From assembly GCF_000399685.1 (NCBI RefSeq), contig NZ_KB976987.1, positions 687,196 to 751,195 of the forward strand: 64,000 nt of DNA, given 5' to 3'. Under the pieces are notes generated by a model that did no database searches, was not told where the DNA came from, and saw nothing but the letters and a program-made list of their open reading frames with translations. This document shows positions 37,940 through 45,663 of the stretch, piece after piece. Position numbers and translations under genes: made by a program. Numbering within the stretch: position 1 is the stretch's first letter; each line of letters opens with the position of its first letter. Source of the DNA: Acinetobacter pittii ANC 4050 (GTDB lineage Bacteria > Pseudomonadota > Gammaproteobacteria > Pseudomonadales > Moraxellaceae).

Positions 37940-38085
37940 ATATTGCTCCTTATTGTCCTGTGACAATGTGGGGTGGCAAAACACCAAATTATTATCTTTA
38001 TGCCTATATTATGAACAATTTTTTAAAAGTTATTGTTTATTTTTAGTATGAATAGATCCAAAAAGCTTATTAGCTATTTTTAGCT

Positions 38086-40176
38086 TTAAGCATTGTAATG
38101 ACTTTCTAAGTAAGGTTGATTTTGTCTAAGTATTGAAATAACTTGATTGGCATCTATAGCAGATTCAAATAAGAATCCTTGACCTATACTATAACCAAAC
38201 TGCCGAAGTAGCTCTTCTTGTTCAGGCGTCTCAATCCCCTCAGCGATAAGCCCAAGTGATAAATTTGGAGCGAGTAACCCAATTGCTTGCACAATTGCAT
38301 AAATTGATGGGTCATGCTGCATCTTTTGTATAAAACTACAATCTACTTTTAAACTGTCAATCGGGTAATCTCGAATATGTGTGAGCGATGAAAAACCAGT
38401 ACCAAAGTCGTCTAGTGCAATACGGACCCCATGCTGTTTTAATTTATTCAGTGCTCGGATTACATACTCTGAACCTCGATCACCCAACATGTGCTCAGTG
38501 ACTTCAATTTCAATATAATGTGTCGGTATTTGAAATTGATTAATCTTTTTCAAAAGTCGCTCAGCGTAGTTATCTCTTAAGAACTCTACAGGTGCGGCAT
38601 TTAAGGAAACAGGAAGGGGTGTAATACCAAGATTTATCCATTTTGCGATATCACGTAAAACTTGATGTTGCATTGTTTCACCGATTTTACTCGCTAAATT
38701 ATAATCTTTAAAAGCTTCTGCAATTTGTGCAGGGTAGCCTCTTTGAGCTGATGTGGTATGCCATCTTAATAAAGCTTCAAAACCCACTACATGATGGGTT
38801 CTTAAATCTACTTTAGGTTGATAGTAGGGCTGAATTGTATGATGGCGAATTAACTGGCGTGCTAAATTAAGCTGAGAAGCGACTGTTTCAGTCATTTGCA
38901 TCATGCATGGATCATACATGCGGATTCCGCCACGACCACGTGCTTTTAAGTCATGTAATGCCATATCAGCACAACTAAGTAAACCTGACTGATCTATGGC
39001 ATCTTGTGGGTAAATTGCGCAACCAATACTCATGCCACCATTTAGAACATTACCTAAATAGGTGATAGGTTGATTTAGCTGTTGAAGTAAAATGGCTGCT
39101 AGGTCGCGCACATCATTTTCGGATTTGAGGTTATTAATAATAACCGCAAATTCATCTCCACCTAATCGCGCAACAAAACATCGTTCTTCATCGACACAAT
39201 GGCTAAAGCGTTTGGATAAAACTTTTAAAAGATGATCGCCTGCGCTATGCCCTAAAGTGTCATTAATATGTTTAAAATGATCAAGGTCAATTAAAAGCAA
39301 CCCCACACTTGTTTGGGTGTCTTTTGAGTAGGTGAGGGTACGTTTAAGTTGAAATTTAAATGAGCGCCGATTACATAAACCAGTCAGCTCATCTCTCTCA
39401 CTCATATTCCTGAGCTGGTTTTCTGCCAAATGTTGTTGGGTAACATTACGTGAGACACAAAGTATTTGTCCAATTTCACCATTTTCCCGATGAATCGGGG
39501 TAAGCATATTATCCCAATACTCAGGGTTTTGATTGGGTAAACAGCTCATCCCTGCAAATCGGGCAACCTTTCCTTGAAGAGCCTTTTTTAAAGCAACACG
39601 TCCACGCTTACGGATATGAGGTGGTAATAACTCAAGCCATTTCATTCCAAATTCTGTTTCGTCAACAGGGATACCTAAAGCGAGGCATCCTGATTTATTC
39701 ATATGAGAAACTGTGCCATCTACATTAAGTACTTTAATGCAATCCTCACTGATGTCTAACATTTGATTTTGTATTTCAATATTCTTCTGCAAGTTTTGTT
39801 GTTCTTGGATATCATGATCAATATCTAAAAAGCTTACATACCATTCGTTAACTTGAGATGGGCCGTGATACTTAGATGCTTGAATAGAGAGTTTGCACCA
39901 TCTATATTGATTTCCAACTTGGAGAAGTCGACATTTTAATTCTATTCTTTTTTGAAGGCGAATTGCTTCGAGCCATCTATTTTTGACTTCATCTAAATCA
40001 GCAGGATATATAAAATCTAACCATTGCTCTGGCAATGGAGAAAAAGTATCCAACCAATATTCTGTACACTCTACATTGCAATATAATATCAAGCCATTTT
40101 CATCACTTACCCAAGTTGGTAGTGGAATTTGCTCAACAATAAAATGCTTTTGGGTAGTGTTCGACATTGAAGTCAT
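38086..40176 (-). CDS. PAS-GGDEF-EAL cyclic-di-GMP turnover protein
   Basis: A 696-residue soluble signalling protein. It has two PAS-type domains (about 10-130 and 140-255), then a GGDEF domain with RLGGDEFAVI intact and an EAL domain with GFEALLRW, EVTEHML, LDDFGTGFSS, KVDCSFI and AEGIET, all catalytic elements preserved. The active site residues of both cyclase and phosphodiesterase are therefore present; which dominates cannot be told. There is no membrane segment. An AGG site lies before ATG 40176. The gene stands alone between two long gaps. Confidence 0.93.
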   Translation of the reverse strand: MTSMSNTTQKHFIVEQIPLPTWVSDENGLILYCNVECTEYWLDTFSPLPEQWLDFIYPADLDEVKNRWLEAIRLQKRIELKCRLLQVGNQYRWCKLSIQASKYHGPSQVNEWYVSFLDIDHDIQEQQNLQKNIEIQNQMLDISEDCIKVLNVDGTVSHMNKSGCLALGIPVDETEFGMKWLELLPPHIRKRGRVALKKALQGKVARFAGMSCLPNQNPEYWDNMLTPIHRENGEIGQILCVSRNVTQQHLAENQLRNMSERDELTGLCNRRSFKFQLKRTLTYSKDTQTSVGLLLIDLDHFKHINDTLGHSAGDHLLKVLSKRFSHCVDEERCFVARLGGDEFAVIINNLKSENDVRDLAAILLQQLNQPITYLGNVLNGGMSIGCAIYPQDAIDQSGLLSCADMALHDLKARGRGGIRMYDPCMMQMTETVASQLNLARQLIRHHTIQPYYQPKVDLRTHHVVGFEALLRWHTTSAQRGYPAQIAEAFKDYNLASKIGETMQHQVLRDIAKWINLGITPLPVSLNAAPVEFLRDNYAERLLKKINQFQIPTHYIEIEVTEHMLGDRGSEYVIRALNKLKQHGVRIALDDFGTGFSSLTHIRDYPIDSLKVDCSFIQKMQHDPSIYAIVQAIGLLAPNLSLGLIAEGIETPEQEELLRQFGYSIGQGFLFESAIDANQVISILRQNQPYLESHYNA

Positions 40177-40759
40177 AACATGCCTAGAAAGATTGAGAGT
40201 TGATTAATTTATTTATTAGTGGGTATTGTAATCTTTCTGTAGTATCCAAAATAGTATAAATAAATTTTATGTGTATTTTTTTTGAACTAAAACTGGGTTG
40301 TTAAAATTATTATATACTCAATATTTAATTTATGTTTTTGTTATTTATTGGTTTTTAGCATTCTTGACTTTAAAAAAATATTTATGATGATTTTTGTAAA
40401 AAACTTATTAAAACAGAAACTTATAACTAGCTTGATATAATTAGCTTAATACAAATAAACTTAATGATGAGAAGAAGAAAACGAGAAAAATAAAAAATCT
40501 AGTAAATCAAATTTCCTTTAGATTATATAAATAAAGAAATCCTAAAGACAGTTTAAATAAATACAATAATCACTATTAAGTTTACAAAAGTAACATAAAA
40601 TAAAGGCTTCTATTATCGTAAAATTCTTTTTGTCAAAAAGGATATATATTTCCTTTTTGTGCATTTTATAGCCTACATTTTCCCCAAGATGTAGGTTTTT
40701 TTTATGAATAATTTTTAGAAATTCTAACTACTAAAAATAAAAAAAGCCAAAATGGCTTT
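40177..40759. other. AT-rich intergenic region with a second orphan terminator
   Basis: No protein gene. Two hairpins lie at 40635-40658 (AAAAAGGA with TCCTTTTT) and 40672-40702 (CCTACAT with ATGTAGG and seven T residues); TATTAT at 40611-40616 could be a -10 element. The remainder, 40200-40600, shows nothing supportable. Confidence 0.45.
40622..40702 (+). ncRNA. Second candidate small RNA
   Basis: About 80 bases with an internal hairpin AAAAAGGA/TCCTTTTT and a terminal hairpin CCTACAT/ATGTAGG followed by TTTTTTT. The terminal loop holds TTTCCCCAAGAT, close to CTTCCCAAGAT at 30865. No good -35 element was found, so the start is a guess. Confidence 0.35.
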
Positions 40760-40760
40760 T
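40739..40760 (-). terminator. Terminator of the small gene at 40760
   Basis: AAAAAGCCA pairs with TGGCTTTTT, followed by further T residues on the minus strand; it overlaps the stop. Confidence 0.75.
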
Positions 40761-40975
40761 TACACAGTTTCTGGTTTTTTCAACTGTTCTTGAATGTACA
40801 GGTTCATATAGTATTGTTCGATATAATCATCAGCATAGTTGTTTGCTAATGTTTTTGTCGCCACTTGCTCATGTTTTAAATAGCAATTTGATTCAAGATC
40901 TTTTTCGAGTACCCACCATTCACGGTTAATACGACGTACTTGAAACTTATCACTTTTGTATTTTCTTTTAGCCAT
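40760..40975 (-). CDS. Small hypothetical basic protein
   Basis: A 71-residue protein, MAKRKYKSDKFQVRRINREWWVLEKDLESN, with a basic N-terminus and a helical, tyrosine-rich C-terminus. I do not recognise the family. It has a CGGAAAA site just before the ATG and a clean terminator after the stop, which support a real gene. No signal peptide is seen. Confidence 0.65.
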   Translation of the reverse strand: MAKRKYKSDKFQVRRINREWWVLEKDLESNCYLKHEQVATKTLANNYADDYIEQYYMNLYIQEQLKKPETV

Positions 40976-41115
40976 TTTTCCGGGGTTTGCTATTCAGTTA
41001 TTGAAAGAGAATTTCTACTTGAGTTGCAAGCTCAAGTCAACAGATAGAAGGTTAATTGATTATTTTATGTAGGCTGCTATATCTCTCAATGGCTCAGACA
41101 AAATATTAAAATAAT

Positions 41116-41138
41116 TAAGCTCTCGTAAGGAGAGCTTA
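41116..41138 (-). terminator. Possible terminator of the MarR gene
   Basis: TAAGCTCTC pairs with GAGAGCTTA; the downstream T run is imperfect. Confidence 0.5.
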
Positions 41139-41171
41139 AACTGTTATCTATAAGAGAGTTTTTATTTGGTT

Positions 41172-41636
41172 TTAACGAGAAAGGTTCTTTAAAAGTAATT
41201 TTAAACTTTCCATCATTTTTTCGAGTTGTAAAGGAGTAATACCTTCAAAAGACTGCTCAAGTACTACACTGGTTAGATCATTGATCTTGTTGATCATTTC
41301 AGTGCCTTTTTCTGTAAGTACTACGCGGGTAATTCGGCCGTCAGACTGGCAGGAATATGTTTCAACCAGTCCTTCATCTTTTAATCGATAAACGATTTTT
41401 GTAGTAGTCGACATTTTTGAAATAATCATATCTGAAAGTTCAGAAACACTCGCATGGGGCTTGCTGCTTAAAGCCAACATAATACGTCGACGTGAGTTAT
41501 CTAAACCATATTTTTTTAAAGCATTATCAATGTTTTGTACATATTGAGCATGTACTTGAGTAATCCAATAATATGGAAAATCTTCAAGAGTAAAAGATTC
41601 TGTTGTAGGTAAAAAACGCGCATACTTCTTTGTCAT
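41172..41636 (-). CDS. MarR family transcriptional regulator
   Basis: A 154-residue winged-helix regulator. The DNA-binding core is at about 50-110: RRRIMLALSSKPHASVSELSDMI, KMSTTTKIVYRLKDEGLVETYSC, then the wing DGRITRVVLTEKG. A GGGGA site precedes ATG 41636. There is no neighbouring enzyme or efflux gene that it obviously controls; the next gene on the other side is 680 bases away. Ligand and targets are unknown. Confidence 0.88.
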   Translation of the reverse strand: MTKKYARFLPTTESFTLEDFPYYWITQVHAQYVQNIDNALKKYGLDNSRRRIMLALSSKPHASVSELSDMIISKMSTTTKIVYRLKDEGLVETYSCQSDGRITRVVLTEKGTEMINKINDLTSVVLEQSFEGITPLQLEKMMESLKLLLKNLSR

Positions 41637-42381
41637 TGACTTTTCCCCATACCTTGGTGGATCGCATTCCTGGTGAACTATCTTTAATAGTTGAAAAATA
41701 TAGTTTCATCAAGCAAGTTATAGCAGGACTTTACTTGATGAGCAAAAGTTATATAGCTTTAGTTGATAATGGCCTTGAATAGTCCTTATCTTTATAGAGC
41801 ATTACTATATCTTTGCACGAACTTAAAAATATTCTTCCTCTATAATCAAAGAGTATTGAAAATTAATACTGCTTAACAAAGCAGTCCCAAAAGCTCTTTG
41901 AATCGATATATAAGTTTGCATCTAAGCTTGCTTGATCGTTAAATGAACGATATTGCTTGCAACCGCATCGTAGAAAAAAAATTATGATTTGACCGTGGCA
42001 TTGAACGAGAAAGTTTTTGTCTCTAAAGTCATAATTATGAAAAATCAATATATTTAAATAATAAATATTTTTATATATCAATGTCTTGCTTTATTTTTAT
42101 ATTGATAAAATTTACCATACATTTAACATGAAACATCTATTATTTAGTAAATTAAAATTATTTTTATTATAAGTTATTGATTTTTATTAGCAATTTATAT
42201 ATTAACTTTTAAATCATAAATTATGATAGAGAGTGGATTTTTTCTATAAATTATATTTTTTATAAATTTTATTGTACTAAATGTTTAATTGTTAATCTGA
42301 TGAATTGTATTTTAATTGTTATTTTTTGTTTCGTTTATTATAGTGCGTATTCCAATAAATATTGATAAATCTTTTGGCTTA
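41637..42381. other. Long AT-rich intergenic region
   Basis: About 740 bases without a convincing gene. A 72-codon minus-strand frame at 41863-42081 has biased, aromatic-rich composition and no ribosome site, so I leave it out. ATCGTT/AACGAT near 41935-41952 forms a small hairpin flanked by GCTTGC direct repeats; no function is apparent. The region 42080-42350 is almost entirely A and T. Confidence 0.4.
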
Positions 42382-42888
42382 ATGATGAAAAAAATCCTAC
42401 TTACCTCGTTTATTGCTTTAACTTTGGGAATTAATGGTTGTGCAACTATTGTTTCTGGTTCTTCCCAAACACTTACTTTCACTAGTGTTCCAGAATCTGC
42501 AACAATTGAAATTAAAAATCGTAAAGGAATAAAAATCCATACAGGACAAACCCCAGCAACAGTAAGTTTGAAAAAAGGAGCAGGTTATTTCAAACCAGAA
42601 AGCTATCAGGTCACTTTTAGTAAAGCAGGTTATCAAAGCAAGACTGTAGAAGTTACTGGAACATTGAGTGGGTGGTATTTTGGTAATATTCTTTTTGGCG
42701 GGTTAATTGGTATTTTAATTGTAGATCCTGCGACAGGTGCAATGTTTAAATTAGCTCCTAAGGATGTGAATGCGGTTTTAGAATCTCAGAATTTATCTAC
42801 TAAATCGCAAAACCAACCAACTTTAACTATAATGTTGGCAGAGGAAGTGCCAGCACAAATTATGGCAAGAGCTATTCAGATTAAATGA
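42382..42888 (+). CDS. PEGA-type surface lipoprotein of unknown role
   Basis: A 168-residue lipoprotein. MMKKILLTSFIALTLGINGC is a lipoprotein signal whose lipobox INGC is slightly atypical. It is followed by ATIVSGSSQTLTFTSVPESATIEIKNRKG and a PEGA-like beta domain with GQTPATVSLKKGAGYFKPESYQV, then a glycine-rich hydrophobic segment (WYFGNILFGGLIGILIVDPATGAM). Similar proteins are common in Gammaproteobacteria and unassigned. I start at ATG 42382 or 42385; the ATG at 42316 would bury the signal. A bidirectional terminator follows. Confidence 0.75.
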   Translation: MMKKILLTSFIALTLGINGCATIVSGSSQTLTFTSVPESATIEIKNRKGIKIHTGQTPATVSLKKGAGYFKPESYQVTFSKAGYQSKTVEVTGTLSGWYFGNILFGGLIGILIVDPATGAMFKLAPKDVNAVLESQNLSTKSQNQPTLTIMLAEEVPAQIMARAIQIK

Positions 42889-42962
42889 GTTAAGTCTTAG
42901 ACAATTAACTATTAAGTAATTTTTAATTTAAATTTTTATGAGATCTGACATATATAATTTAT

Positions 42963-42995
42963 AAAAAAGGGAGAATATAAATTCTCCCTTTTTTA
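42963..42995. terminator. Bidirectional terminator between the lipoprotein gene and fruA
   Basis: AAAAAAGGGAGAAT pairs with ATTCTCCCTTTTTT. Confidence 0.88.
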
Positions 42996-44714
42996 TTATG
43001 AAATAGCCACGGGCTTTTCTTCTAACTTTTTCTTAACAATGGCATAACTTATTCCTGTAACGATACTACCCGCAGCAATTGCAGCAAGATATAACCAAGC
43101 ATGATTAATTGCATTCGGAATTAAAAGAACAAATACACCGCCGTGAGGAGTAACCAATTCGCAATGGAAAAGGGCAACAAGTGCTCCAGTTACTGCTCCA
43201 CCTAAAATACACGTCGGGATTACACGCATTGGGTCTTTTGCTGCAAATGGAATAGCACCTTCAGAAATAAAACATAAACCTAATACGAAAGCGGCTTTTC
43301 CAGCATCTCGCTCTCCTGTACTAAATTTACTTTTAGCAATGAAAGTTGCAATTGCCATACCAATAGCAGGAACCATACCGCCAGCCATCGTAGCTGCCAT
43401 GGGCATATACGTGTTTGTTGTCAGTAAGCCGACAGTAAAAGCGTAGGCTGCTTTATTGATTGGACCACCCAAATCAATACACATCATGCTTGCTAATATA
43501 ATTCCCATTAACACGGCATTTGTTGTACCCATATTGTTTAGGAAGTCTTTCATTAGCTCAAAAATATGTGCTACTGGCTGACCCACCACGTAAAACATGA
43601 TAAGGCCAACGAATAATGTACCTAATAGGGGAATAATTAAAATAGGTTTAAGTGCTTCTAAACTTGTAGGAAGTTTGAGTTTTTTTGCAATAAAAAGCGC
43701 GATATAGCCAGCAAGAAAACCTGAGACAATGCCACCTAAAAAGCCTGCTTGCAGCTGAGAAGCGAGTAAGCCCCCAATTAAACCAGGTGCAAGACCAGGA
43801 CGATCAGCAATCGAGTAAGCGATATAACCAGATAGCATTGGAACCATAAGCATAAATGCAGCGGCCCCAATTTGTTTTAATATAGCTGGTAAGCTGCCTG
43901 CTTGTTCAGCTGCATTAAGGCCAAAGCATAAAGAGAGAGCAATTAAAAGGCCTCCAGCTACCACCATAGGTAACATATAAGAAACACCTGTTAAGAGATG
44001 TTTATATACGCCAACTTTTTCGGTTTTATCTTTGGTTTCTGCAGATGTTTGTTGCTTACCTTGTTCTAAAACTTGTGCATTGCTAATAGCTTCAGCAAAG
44101 GCTTTATCTGTTTGCTTTAGAGCAAAGCCTGTTCCGCATCGATAAACGCGCTTACCTACAAAACGATCTGTATTAACTTCAATGTCAGTTGCAAGAATGA
44201 CAATGTCTGCTTCAGCAATAGCTTGAGGTGACAAGATATTTTTTGCACCGACAGAACCTTGAGTTTCTACTTCAATGTCATAACCCAGTTTTTCTGCACC
44301 TTGTTGTAAAGCTTCAGCAGCCATAAAAGTGTGTGCAACCCCCGTAGGGCAGGCAGTGATTGCAACAAATTTTTTAGCGGTAGTTAACGCTAGGCTATTA
44401 TCATTTTGCCAGTCTTGGGCAAATTTAAAATTGTCTAATGCTGTTTGCAACGCTGTGTGAGCATCATTTTTGATCTCTTCAATGCTAATGAAAGATAGAG
44501 AATGAGTGCCAAAAATATGAAGATCTTTTGGCCGTTGACCAATCACGATGACTTGGTCAAAGCTTTCATTCGGATCGAATTCGTTGATCGTAGTAATGCT
44601 ATTCTCATAACCTTGTTGGGATGCAACTTGTGCAAGTTTACGAGCTAAAATCAAAGCATTGACTTGCTGTTGCGGACTATTAATGACAAATAATAAATGT
44701 TTAGCAGTTGGCAT
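42996..44714 (-). CDS. fruA: PTS fructose transporter subunit IIBC
   Basis: Membrane permease of the fructose phosphotransferase system. The N-terminal part is a truncated duplicate EIIB-like region, then comes the active EIIB with the phospho-cysteine in TACPTGVAHTFMAAEA, and from about residue 240 the EIIC domain with nine to ten helices (SYMLPMVVAGGLLIAL; ASMMCIDLGGPINKAAY). I start it at ATG 44714, giving 572 residues and a 14-base overlap with fruK; a GTG at 44723 is also possible. Confidence 0.94.
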   Translation of the reverse strand: MPTAKHLLFVINSPQQQVNALILARKLAQVASQQGYENSITTINEFDPNESFDQVIVIGQRPKDLHIFGTHSLSFISIEEIKNDAHTALQTALDNFKFAQDWQNDNSLALTTAKKFVAITACPTGVAHTFMAAEALQQGAEKLGYDIEVETQGSVGAKNILSPQAIAEADIVILATDIEVNTDRFVGKRVYRCGTGFALKQTDKAFAEAISNAQVLEQGKQQTSAETKDKTEKVGVYKHLLTGVSYMLPMVVAGGLLIALSLCFGLNAAEQAGSLPAILKQIGAAAFMLMVPMLSGYIAYSIADRPGLAPGLIGGLLASQLQAGFLGGIVSGFLAGYIALFIAKKLKLPTSLEALKPILIIPLLGTLFVGLIMFYVVGQPVAHIFELMKDFLNNMGTTNAVLMGIILASMMCIDLGGPINKAAYAFTVGLLTTNTYMPMAATMAGGMVPAIGMAIATFIAKSKFSTGERDAGKAAFVLGLCFISEGAIPFAAKDPMRVIPTCILGGAVTGALVALFHCELVTPHGGVFVLLIPNAINHAWLYLAAIAAGSIVTGISYAIVKKKLEEKPVAIS

Positions 44715-45648
44715 CAGATTCACTCAATGAATTGATTGTAGTTTGGGCTTTTAATTGGTTTAGCTTTTCAGTATTGGGAATGCGAAAGCCTATTTGTGTT
44801 ACAGCATGGCTCGCAATTGCTGTGGCTGTTTTTAATGTTTCTTCGGCAGAGAAACCATTGATTAAACCATGGATCATTCCTGCTAAAAGAGAGTCACCTG
44901 CACCAACGGTACTTTTAACGATCACTTTAGGGGCTGTAGCATGAAGTGGGTGACTGTCATGTAACCAGTTTACACCGTCTTCACCCATCGAAATGACGAC
45001 ATGCTCAATTTTAGCTAAGTTTTCAAAAAGCTTTTTTTGTTCAGAATACGTCGCGGCAGGAAGCAGATAACTTTCAACTAACTCATCTGTATTTGGTTTA
45101 ATCATCCATGGTTGGCATTCGATTGCAGCGACCAATGCTTTACCGCTTGTATCAAGCGCAACTTTTTTGCCTTGCCCTTGAATGAATTTAATAAGTTGTT
45201 GTAGCTCATCAACATTAAAGCCTTGCGGAAGACTCCCTGCAATAGCAACCACATCGATCTGGGGTAAAATCATTTCGATTTTTTGAAAGAGATTCTTTTT
45301 ATCTAGTTCGGATACTAAGAAACCTTTTCCATTTAAATCAGTCATCCTTCCGGAATGTTCAGCAATTTTTATATTTTGGCGAGTTTCACCTTCAATATAA
45401 ATAAACTCTGGTTGGAATTGAGCTTTTTTAAAATGCTCATCGAAAATCTGTTTGTTCATTGTCCCTAAAAAACCAGAAACAACAACCTCATGCCCCAAAT
45501 CTTTTAAAACTTGTGCAATATTTAACCCTTTGCCTGCTGCATGTATTTCTACAGATTCTTGACGATTCACTTGACCTATCTGTAACTCATTGAGTTGTAT
45601 AGTCACATCAATTGCAGGATTTAAAGTAATTGTTAAAACTTTAGCCAT
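44701..45648 (-). CDS. fruK: 1-phosphofructokinase
   Basis: Phosphorylates fructose 1-phosphate to fructose 1,6-bisphosphate. The 315 residues belong to the PfkB/ribokinase family: start AKVLTITLNPAIDVTI, AAGKGLNIAQVLKDLG, and the C-terminal TVGAGDSLLAGMIHG with the catalytic aspartate. I start it at ATG 45648, with AGGA six bases upstream, not ATG 45654. It overlaps fruA at its 3' end. Confidence 0.95.
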   Translation of the reverse strand: MAKVLTITLNPAIDVTIQLNELQIGQVNRQESVEIHAAGKGLNIAQVLKDLGHEVVVSGFLGTMNKQIFDEHFKKAQFQPEFIYIEGETRQNIKIAEHSGRMTDLNGKGFLVSELDKKNLFQKIEMILPQIDVVAIAGSLPQGFNVDELQQLIKFIQGQGKKVALDTSGKALVAAIECQPWMIKPNTDELVESYLLPAATYSEQKKLFENLAKIEHVVISMGEDGVNWLHDSHPLHATAPKVIVKSTVGAGDSLLAGMIHGLINGFSAEETLKTATAIASHAVTQIGFRIPNTEKLNQLKAQTTINSLSESDANC

Positions 45649-45663
45649 TACCATTCCTAATCT

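Noticed and set aside
41920..41965. GCTTGC repeats and ATCGTT/AACGAT hairpin
   Set aside because: Short and unique; no promoter or terminator context and too small to be a repeat element.
41863..42081. 72-codon minus-strand frame in the gap after the MarR gene
   Set aside because: Composition is that of AT-rich noise; no ribosome site and no known pattern.
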